DNA of 64,000 bases from Hermodice carunculata (Eukaryota > Annelida > Polychaeta > Eunicida > Amphinomidae). The stretch covers positions 8,920,242 through 8,984,241 of the forward strand of contig OZ026625.1 in the NCBI GenBank assembly GCA_964020975.1, written 5' to 3'. Positions 52,651 to 61,400 of this stretch are shown here, piece by piece. The position numbers and the translations under genes were made by a program. The first letter of the stretch is position 1, and every line of letters begins with the position of its first letter. The notes beneath the pieces are model-generated. The model saw only the letters and a program-made list of their open reading frames with translations. It was not told where the DNA came from and searched no databases.

Positions 52651-52708
<58 letters not shown>
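52591..52708. repeat. ATGT/AT microsatellite
   Basis: (TGTA)n followed by (TA)n, directly at the end of the Penelope-like remnant. Confidence 0.95.
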
Positions 52709-52709
<1 letters not shown>

Positions 52710-53192
52710 TTCTATTTCAATGATGAAAGCTCTAAACACCAGATTTTTGTAGCTTTCGACCTCACGGCCTTCTTCAGCGAAAATGATTTACTGGACAAAA
52801 ATTGTGTTACATACTAGATAACACGTTATTTGACGCCAATAATCACGCAACGCGCGCTTAATGCACATTCAGATTTAACGTCCCGTATACTATAGTTCTA
52901 ATGCCATTCCCTGACCATTTATCTTATTAAAAAAAATTAAGTGTTTCAACTTGAAAAACCATTCACAAACATTTGGTCCATTTGGCTTATAGATATTCAA
53001 TTTTTTCTTCCACAGTTTTTCTATTGTTTGCCGATAAGTTATATGCTTGTAGATCTTCTCAATTCCAATCACCCTGAGGTCGTGAGTGTACCTTGTTATA
53101 GAAATGTTTGCACATGGGTTCATAACACTGCCTTTTTATTCTTGAAAAATTCAATAACATGCGCTGGTAAAATGTTCCTTCTGTTTCTCCGA
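52710..53192 (-). mobile_element. Penelope-like element remnant, 3' end
   Basis: On the minus strand the 77-codon frame at 53123-52890 has HDLRVIGIEKI and IEKLWKKKLNIYKPNG, matching the end of the GIY-YIG endonuclease domain of Penelope-like retroelements as remembered; upstream bases in another frame read GETEGTFYQRM-like. It is broken. Downstream, at 52777-52751, lies ctgaagaaggccgtgaggtc then gaaagct, which resembles the core and stem II of the hammerhead ribozymes known in these elements. Confidence 0.6.
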
Positions 53193-53195
53193 CAT

Positions 53196-54025
53196 AGTAG
53201 TAGTAGTATTTTATTGACCATGGTCCAGAAAAGTGCTGAAGTAATTACAGTGCACACATGCGAGATTGAATATTAAATAAGAATAGTACATAACAAAATT
53301 ACATCATTTATAAAACACTAAAATATCATGAATCATCTGAAACGTTTCAATATTTTTAGCATGAGTTACGCAGTCTGGATACACAAATGATTGACCATTG
53401 TGTTTCTGTCTGATGTGGTTCACCAGGGGGCACCTTTGTATGACGTGGGCCTCATCTTGAGTGAAGCCGCATCCACATAGTCTCTGATCTCTTGGAATGC
53501 GCAGCCAGCTACCAGTCTCTATTCTTAGCCTGTGCCATGACATTCGCAGTCTTGTGAAAGACATTCTTAGATACTCTGGGATGTGATTACTTAAACTTTC
53601 GAATATACACTATGTGTGGACAAATCTGGGTTCATCTGTTTATATGTCATATATTTTGATTTCTTCAGATTCACGAATTTTGTCTCTCAGGTTTGACATC
53701 CCTGTGCCTTCGAGGTCATCTAGCGCCAATAAACGGTTTAAATAGGCACCTGTGCTGGTGCCACTTTCTCTTGTTAAAGCAAGAGCAAACATAAGTGGGT
53801 CATCTTGAATACCTTGTCGGCTAACAATACACTTCTGTAAAAATTTCTGCTGTCGGAACATAACTAAGTCCTTCAAAGGAGGGTACCCAAGTTCTAGAAG
53901 ACATAAGTCATTGGCAGTCGTCACTCTTACTCCCAATATAGACTTCAGTGCACCCAAGTATAAACTCTCTACTTTCTTTAGACTCACATTAAACCAACTC
54001 TCACACCCATAAACATGTACTTGTT
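53196..54025 (-). mobile_element. LINE fragment 2, RT C-terminal region
   Basis: In one frame it holds YGCESWFN, VESLYLGALKSILGVRVTT, LLELGYPPLKDLVMFRQQKF, and after two in-frame stops near 53610-53642 the SWHRLRIETGSW and CGCGFTQDEAHVIQRC motifs. These match the zone after the reverse transcriptase in LINE proteins. The 3' end has AATAAA and a (TAC)4 tail at 53208-53196. It differs in sequence from the LINE at 47600, so it is another family. Confidence 0.82.
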
Positions 54026-55441
54026 ACATTTGAATCAGAAGACAGCACAAACAAAGTTTTTCGTCTTGCAATTGATGTAACCTTTGACTGTGTATTCCTT
54101 GTTGTTTCCATCTATAAAAGTGTTCCTTTAAATTATTTTGGAACATAATGCACGATCCTTACCGTACTTCTCACACTTGTTTGGAGATGGACGATGAAAA
54201 AACAATGCAAACGACTTTTTTCTTACCACGTTTCTTTATGTGAAATGTAAAGATGTTAAGATGCTCAGTAAAACATTTAACTTGGAAAAAGTATGGACAC
54301 GCTTAACATAACCACTTTTGAAAATTGCTTTTTGAACTAAGCTTAAAAAAAGATAAACGTTGGTATAAGTTTGTAGAAGTTCAAAATAACTACTTTTAAA
54401 ATTGCTTTTGGAAAAGTTCTTTAACCACTGAAACCCAGACGAAGGACATTGATTTGTAAGATGTGACTGGGCGGTTTTATTCGTATTTCCTGCAGATCAG
54501 GTGGAACGACGGCCTTCACGGAAATATTTGTAAGCAAACGTGCATGCATGAAAGGTACCCAGACTATGGGTCGATAGGGGTCAACTTTTTGGTGATGACA
54601 TTAGTGTCTCACAAAAAAAAAAAAAAAAAAAAAAGAAAGAAAATAAATGAATAAAAATTAATAAATGAAATTAAAAAAAAAAAAACATTATATAAAGTTG
54701 TACAATCATAAAGATGCATGTAAAACACAATGTCTGAAAATAGGGACAAAAGACAGTTACCTCAATACTCAATAAATATGAAGAAGGATCGTTTTAAACA
54801 CACACACACACACACCACTTAACCTTTTCCTCCTGATTTGCACAACAGCTTAAGTGAAGAAAACTAGACAAACGATATTATACATCTGAGCTCTTGGGCG
54901 ATTTGAATGGCAAATGTCGCAGTTGATATGATATTGTAAATGCTCAAAATATAAATGCACTTGTCCAGATACACGTCCAAAGGTTAGGCTGTGCAAAATT
55001 ACGTTTATCAAATCATGCAAGTCAAGTGTCACCAAAGCTTAATCTGAATTTCAACATCTTCAAAATTAAATCTGAATTTAAAGTAGCTTGCGCTTGATGA
55101 TAGCTACTTTACCCAATGTCCTATTTAAAGTCCGTATCCTGAAACTGGTCGGACGTTATCGTCATGTTACTTAGCGTGTTTATCACATCCCAAGTGTATC
55201 AACTTTTCTAAATTACCGATTTATAAGTGGATACTAGTGACTTGAAGAATGGATTGCCAAACACACAAATAACATTCTATTAAAAATAGACTGAACAGAA
55301 ATGCAAATACATAGCATTCTCTTGCTTGTAATGTGCAAGGACATTATTCTATATTTAGCCAAACTAATACTGCCGCTCAAACTAAATTATCGTAACCACA
55401 GGTATAGTGATATGTGACAGCATGAACAAACATATGTATCA
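54026..55441. other. Intergenic, no feature identified
   Basis: AT-rich sequence with an A run at 54611 and a short CA run at 54801. At 54820-54860 there is a ttaaccttttcctcctg...cacaacagctta phrase like the left end of the TTAA MITE family, without a visible right end. Confidence 0.5.
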
Positions 55442-55782
55442 CCAATAGGAAAGGTCGGAATTAGCTCTTAAGTGTGTTTTCGCCCCAGTACACAACCAAA
55501 TACACAAAAATTTGGAGGGCTTGAGCTGTGTATTCCCATTGGTTTGCATGTTAAAGTAACCTTAAATAATCTGGTCACTTTAGTAGCTGTGGTTATATGA
55601 TTTTTGTTAGGTATTTAGTTACGCATTTAGATTTACTGTGCAAAATTTGGTGTCACTATGTCACTTATTAAGTGGCAAATTACAATTTTAAGTAATGGGA
55701 ATACACAACCCTAGCTCTCCAGTGACTGCAGTGCCCTCTTTTAGGTAGGGCTAAAACCTTCTGTTTTTGTCCTCGCCTGTTA
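55442..55782 (-). mobile_element. Foldback MITE family F, copy C (reverse orientation, uninterrupted)
   Basis: It is the reverse complement of copies A and B over about 340 bp and shows the single tttaac-type site. Its right end abuts the (ATGT)n array at 55781. Confidence 0.8.
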
Positions 55783-55844
55783 TGTATGTATGTATGTATG
55801 TATGTATGTATGTATGTATGTATGTATGTATGTATGTATGTATG
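55781..55844. repeat. ATGT microsatellite
   Basis: About 16 copies of TATG. Confidence 0.95.
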
Positions 55845-56455
55845 ATAGCCGTGATGAGACATGTTGTCTCAGCTTACCAAAACATGTCGCACATTATAAA
55901 CATGGCTGAAAGCACGGTCCAGGAACGTGGCGACACTGTTGGGCGATTGATCATAACTAGCATGTTGGATCGACAATTACTAACAATGAACCCTTAAAAT
56001 TAGATTCCTTGCATACTTGCTGGAAATTGAACTTAAAACCTCCGGATCCGAGGCCCATCCGCAAATTGATGCGCACCTCAGTGACAAATCATTAGTGTTA
56101 TTATATTTAGTACACGGTCCACTATAAATATTATATAAATTCGTAACTTACTGCTCCGTTCAAAAGAATGGTTGCATTTATAAAAAAAGCGTCAATGTCG
56201 CTGAATGATAACCTACAGTTATACAGCAGTTTATGTTTTTGTACCTTTCCAAGACAGATACCAAAAAATGTTTCCGCCATTTCCCGTTAAGATGGAAATA
56301 GCAATTTATATAGAATAAAATTGCATTTTAGTGTATATGATGGACATCGGTTATTTAATGCTTCACACGTGGCTTCAATAGTTGCCTCTCACTCTCGTTT
56401 TGTCCCGGAAGGCGTCAGGTATGGTATGCTCTGTGTATGCGACATCATCTCCACC

Positions 56456-56601
56456 TCATGCACACTTGAAAACTTCTATCGATGCACATATTCCGCCACC
56501 AACGGCCAAAAGAGCTGATGATATGGTTTGTGTTCCATAGAACAGCGGCAGTGTTTTGAGGTCACTGCCCCATATCGCATTGCCTATTATCAAACACGCA
56601 C
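56456..56601 (-). CDS. Four-pass gene 2, exon 2
   Basis: 146 bases ending in TGA. It encodes ACLIIGNAIWGSDLKTLPLF and segment four, aligning with exon 2 of gene 1. The intron just before the acceptor is a trinucleotide microsatellite. Confidence 0.78.
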
Positions 56602-56610
56602 CTGCAAAAG

Positions 56611-56643
<33 letters not shown>

Positions 56644-56671
56644 GTAATGATAATGATGATGATGATAATGA

Positions 56672-56727
<56 letters not shown>

Positions 56728-57549
56728 ATCATAATAAAGGTAATATCGTGCCCTGATTCAGTATATCAAGACTCACATTGAACCTGTGTGCACCTCTCAT
56801 ACCGTCAGCACTAAAAACTGCAAAAGAATTAAGTTTTCGGTCTTCTGCAGTGCAATAATAGTACCATGGACATGCCATACTTACACGTCCCTGGTCCTAC
56901 AATCGCGGAAAAAAGGACGATGAGTCTGTGCGATGATTAAACAATGTTACGATTAATACTAGATGTTGCTGATTAACTTTTATTTACTGCCATATACTGA
57001 CAAGATGCAAACAACAGAGACTAAAATGTTAGCTGCTTCTGTTCTTATCAAAATCAAGATCAAAAGACGACACACCCTGTTTTAGTAATAATATCAACAA
57101 TTAGTCGCGCATATCACAGCCAGCATTCAAAAGAAACTGCTTTGGCATTATGTTTAAAAAAAAATTTACCTGCTATTTGCAGCTTGCGTATAATATACAG
57201 CCAGGAGTGTCTATTACGTCTCTGTTATCAAAAGTCTATATAAAGTAACCTAGGTCTTTAAAAATTACCATTTACCTGCGATAAAATCCAATATGAAGAC
57301 TGCAACAAGTACAGGCGTGTTTCCATTGACTTCATCCATAAAGACGTAACACAGCAGAAGAATTGATGCCACGAGAAGACTTATGTATCCAATAATGACC
57401 ATGGCTTCTGTCGCGCGCGCAGACGACGGGGTTCCTGCTGTCCCTACTGATGGTACTGCTGTGTGCGCGTAATTACTTAGGAAAAATCCAAACATCGTGA
57501 AGAAAAATGTTAATTTGACAAACAAAGAACCGGAACTTAAATCCGCCAT
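56456..57549 (-). CDS. Four-pass membrane protein gene 2 (two exons, 139 aa), paralogue of gene 1
   Basis: Exon 1 (57549-57276) and exon 2 (56601-56456) join at a phase-1 intron (donor gcag/gtaaat, acceptor ttgcag). Four hydrophobic segments: LTFFFTMFGFFL, MVIIGYISLLVASILLLCYV, VLVAVFILDFIAGACLIIGN and TISSALLAVGGGICASIEVF. It shares DE(L/V)NGN, LDF(V/I)A and AIW with gene 1, and the intron lies at the identical codon. The loop after segment one is Ala/Ser/Thr/Gly-rich. It ends FKCA, so it lacks the Gly-rich tail of gene 1. Start: MADLSSGSL, with AAAAATGG context; an upstream in-frame ATG (57633) is less likely. Family unknown, MARVEL-like topology. Confidence 0.8.
56611..56727. repeat. Trinucleotide microsatellite ending 8 bp from a splice acceptor
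   Basis: (ATA)n, mixed GAT/AAT, then (CTA)n on the plus strand. On the gene strand it is (TAG)n, ATC-rich, then (TTA)n directly before cttttgcag of exon 2 of four-pass gene 2. Confidence 0.95.
57276..57549 (-). CDS. Four-pass gene 2, exon 1
   Basis: 91 codons plus one base. It encodes segments one and two and most of three, ending with FIA at the donor. Confidence 0.8.
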
Positions 57550-59100
57550 TTTTTGTTGGTTGCAAGAATGCAATAGAATTGGATGCACGTATCTTAAAAA
57601 TCTGGTACTGTTGTACTTCTGGGTGTTGGTCATTCACCCGAGATCCCTCTACATGTTGCGATGTCAGACAGAAACAGGCTGAGGAAAGAGGAGCGGCAAT
57701 AAAGCCAGGTGTTTTTGATCTTGTGTCACATACCAGGGACGTTCCTGTGTGTCATTGTAGTATGGGTTGCTAAAACAGGAACGGCTACTCACACTTTAGC
57801 TTCTCGTCACTATGGTGCAAGTACATTGTTTCTGTGTTACTAAGGTTTAACCGTTCTTGTTATTACTTTAACACATTCTAAAGCAGATCGCTCAAAAACG
57901 ACCAACGGGATTAATTGCAGTCAGTCCCTTTTTCATTCGTGTTGCACTTTCATCAAATAAACACGCAAGTAAATGAAAGTGTAAACACAAAGCCATCTAA
58001 ATGATAAAGGATTTATCTGCAATATCAAAATTTTGCAAATTCGGCGCACCTTTTAGCGCACACAGTACACCCAAGGCGTATGTGCACGTTTAATCCATTG
58101 AAGGAGTCTCAGAATGTGAGGGTTAACATAAAATGTCAGTTTAATGGGTCAATCTGATAAGAAATTATACGTCAAGTGATTTATTCGTTTCCATTGTGTT
58201 CGTGGTCAGTATAATGGTACTTCGAGCTTGTTTACCATTGCGACATACACAAATAACCATTTTTCCATACACGGCAAGTACATTTGCGCTTTATTTATTA
58301 CATTTTGCACAAAATCTTTCAGATCATGGATTTTATGGGATCCACCAGAACAATGGAAATGTTGCCTAGTTCAGGAATCTGAAATTGTTAGGATTTTTTA
58401 AGAAATTCCATTTTCCTTGATAAGAAAATAATTACGTAAAATTTTAATTAATGATTTCTCTCCATAAAATGTTAATTAATGATTTTTCTCACATCAACGT
58501 TAAAGCACAACAAGCTTCTTGTATTTTTATCAAAATGTGAATAAGCCAAAAGCCGTGTTAGCTTCAGAAGCCATAATAATTTTTGAACATGTTATGTTAC
58601 ATTGTGTCTCTCGGATAATTAACGTGCATTTAAAACTTTCGCGAAAGGGCAATTTAAAAATGCGAAACAAATAGTATGGTACTAGAATATGTCAGCCTTG
58701 TTCAAGAGTGCTCAAGTATACTGAACGAAATATGTCTGGAGATCAGGTCAAGTGTACTCCCACTCTGTCTAATGATTAATGGAGTCATAGTCATGTGGCG
58801 GGAGGGTTACATGCGGCCAGCACGTTAGTAGCTACAGGTAATAATTTTTGGCCCAGTGGCAGGTATGGAAAATATTAAGAAATTTATAATTGCAGCTTCG
58901 AAGCATACCGAAAATATAGGGCTTCCAGTTCGCAAGTACAGTAAATAACAAAGCCTATTACAGTCACAACGTAAACCCCCTTGCCCCCTTTGTACAACCA
59001 CTTTAAAGTGGCACTGTTCGTGTTCATTCTGTAGAGATTCATTCACAACGGTGAAACTTTGATTGCTGTTGAAAGTCGTTTTACGTATTGAAGTTCAAGT
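57550..59100. other. Intergenic, promoter side of four-pass gene 2
   Basis: No coding or repeat feature could be supported, apart from a local duplication at 58440-58490 (ttaattaatgattt twice). Confidence 0.5.
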
Positions 59101-59104
59101 GGAA

Positions 59105-59965
59105 TAGTCCAGCGGATGAGCTAAAGTATTGTTCAAATTGTGATAAAAGCATCAAATTTGGCCAGTTTGCACTTTTGGACATGGGAATTAAAATAAAACC
59201 GAGACCCCAGCTGGGTCTTGCCCACAAATGATATATTTTGAATTCAATATGGCCACCATAATCAGACATATTTTTTCCTAAGTGATTTGGTAAGATATTG
59301 TTCAACTTGTGATAAAAACATCAAATTTAGCCAGTTTGTCCTTATTTACATGCGATTTAATGTAAAACCAAGAACCAAGGTGGGTCGCACCCACAAGCTC
59401 TTATATTTTGAATTCAAAATGGCTGCCATTAACAGAATTATTTTTTCTTAATGGATAGGGTAAGATATTGTTCAACCTGTGATAAAAACATCAAAATTGA
59501 CCAGTTTGTCCTTTATGACTTAGAAATTGATATAAAATCAACAGCCTGGCTGCGTCACACTCAAAAGTTGGAACATTTAGAATTAAAAATGGCCGCCATA
59601 ACCGGAACTAGTTTATATTAAGGGATGTGTATGATATTGATCAACTCGTGATATAAGCATCAAACTGGGTCAATTTGTACTTTTTGACAGATGGATTAAA
59701 GCAAAACCAAGACCATAGCTGGGTTGCACCCACAAGTTTTAATATTTGGAATTCAAAATAGCCACCATAAGCAGAACTAGTTTTTCCTTGGGGATACTGG
59801 TAAAGTACGGTATTGTTGTATTTGTGATAAAAACTTCAAATGTGGCAAATTTGTACCATTAGATATGGCCATTCAGGTAAATTTAAGACTAGCTGGGCCA
59901 AGTCCATCAGCTTCAATATTTGGAATTCAAAATGGCTGCTACAGCTGGAATTAGCTTTTTTCAGC
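59105..59965. repeat. Tandem array of a 170-bp unit, about five copies
   Basis: The phrase attgttcaacttgtgataaa recurs with variants at about 59130, 59300, 59470, 59639 and 59815 (spacing 169-176). Each unit also has gccagtttgt and gaattcaaaatggc. Units differ by roughly 20-30 percent by eye, so the array is old. Confidence 0.9.
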
Positions 59966-60195
59966 AGCTAGATAATCATCCACTAGTAAGAAAAATCATC
60001 AACTAGGAACACCAAAACTCTGTTTACAAAAGGAAATGCCCAAGTGAAAAGCACTTTAACAAACCAATGAATTTCTAAAATTGAAATAATTTTGTAATAT
60101 CTTTTAAATTCAATGTCCTGTTTGCCATAGAGAGGTAATTGTATGCACTAACAAAATGCCAACTATTGTGAAACAAAAATTATGTAGCATCTGAT

Positions 60196-60300
60196 TTAAT
60201 CCCTGTAGCAATTCCCCCCACAAAAACAAAGACCTGTGCATGGCAGGGAAGCTCTGTGACATTTACATGGTCCTCGACATGCTTTCTTGCAACCACAATG
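60196..60300 (-). other. CXC-like cysteine-rich C-terminus of the element
   Basis: The last residues run CGCKKACRGPCKC, then CTGLCFCGGNC before the stop. The CxCxxxCxxxCxC...CxxxCxCxxxC spacing resembles the tesmin/TSO1 CXC zinc domains, which bind DNA and also occur in some transposases. Confidence 0.55.
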
Positions 60301-60719
60301 TATAAGTTCATGACATGCCTTAGATGCCTCTGGTAGCACGCTCCACAAAGGATTCCAACCATCAGAAGAGTTCTCCCAACCCCAGGCACCTGGGCTGGGA
60401 AGTTCCTGAAGAGGCATGAGTGACTGTCTCCATATGTAGCCAGCCTGGTAGATAGCTCTTTTGACATGTTCCAGAAGAGCTGCCTGGGTAGGAGGAATGT
60501 TGTCAATTGTTCTCGTTCTCTGGGCAAAAAGAGCTTGCCATGCTTCATTGACCTTTGTCAAAGGGCTCGTTCTGCTGTACATCAACACAATGTATCTTTC
60601 TATCAACTGAAAAGTTTCATCATGTATGGCGGTTGGTCCAGATGACAGTGCCTGAAATGCTGGGGTCACAACTGGAAACGCTTGCCGTGTCTCATATGCA
60701 GTTTGTTTGCCCCTTCCAC

Positions 60720-61400
60720 AAAACGCTGATACGGTATCACAGCCTGTGACAGAGTGGAAGAAAGGTAGGGCTTCACACTTATCTGAACCAAGTGCAGTAG
60801 CAATTGTGTGGACTGGAATGTATCTCAAATGTTTTCCAACCCCAAAGGCCACCCACAACTCAAACAGTTCAAGCTTTATAAAAAAAGCAATTGCCAGCAC
60901 CAAGACATTGGAGTCCACTGTTTGTATCATAACTTTTGAGTACCCTTGTTGACTTCCATGTGCAGCATGGAGAATAAGCCGAGTATCGGCTTCTTTGTAG
61001 TTGCAGGGAGCAAAAATCTTTCTTGTTGATGGATTGGGAGCTAAGAACATCATCCTTAAAGGTACTGATCACCATTACACCTTGAAGATGGGAAGTACTT
61101 TCTGCTAAAAATTGGAATAACTCGGATTTGTTGTCATCTGATCGCAGAAAGCTTTTCCAGTTTCCTGGTATGATGGCACTTGCACAGACACGGCGCCGAA
61201 TACCTTGACCTCGGGTTTCCCTTGTGTGCTGCTTTAGGCTATTGGGAATGTATCTGTCCCAAACAATATCAAGTCTCCTAACAGTTTTGGCTTGGTTCTC
61301 TACATAGGGCAGAAAAACATGCATTGCATAATCTTGAAATGTCATGCATTTTCCCGGTTGAAGCACATTCACTATTGCAGCACCATCCAATATTTTCATA
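60720..61400 (-). other. FEN1/PIN-like nuclease core inside the 60-64 kb element
   Basis: Five acidic motifs appear in the order of flap endonucleases: ILDGAAIVN (near 61387), LDIVWDRYIP (near 61258), KEADTRLIL (near 60993), QTVDSNVLVLA (near 60915) and SVTGCDTVSAFCGRGK (near 60738). They match, by position and character, FEN1's IDAS, VFDGKPP, EAEA, TEDMD and LGSDY...GIGPK. The IPVHTIATALG stretch before GCD parallels the FEN1 helix before LGSDY. The assignment is mine from motif order, not from a profile search. Confidence 0.6.

Noticed and set aside
52488-52817. Open frames of Tyr-Val-Cys-Met repeats
   Set aside because: They lie on the ATGT/AT microsatellite.
56020-56100. tRNA-like phrase on the minus strand (gttcaatttcc after ggatccggagg)
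   Set aside because: No full cloverleaf could be folded; at most a decayed tRNA-derived SINE.
59105-59965. ATGG-containing units as YY1-type binding sites
   Set aside because: The aaaatggc core matches only loosely and there is no other regulatory sign.
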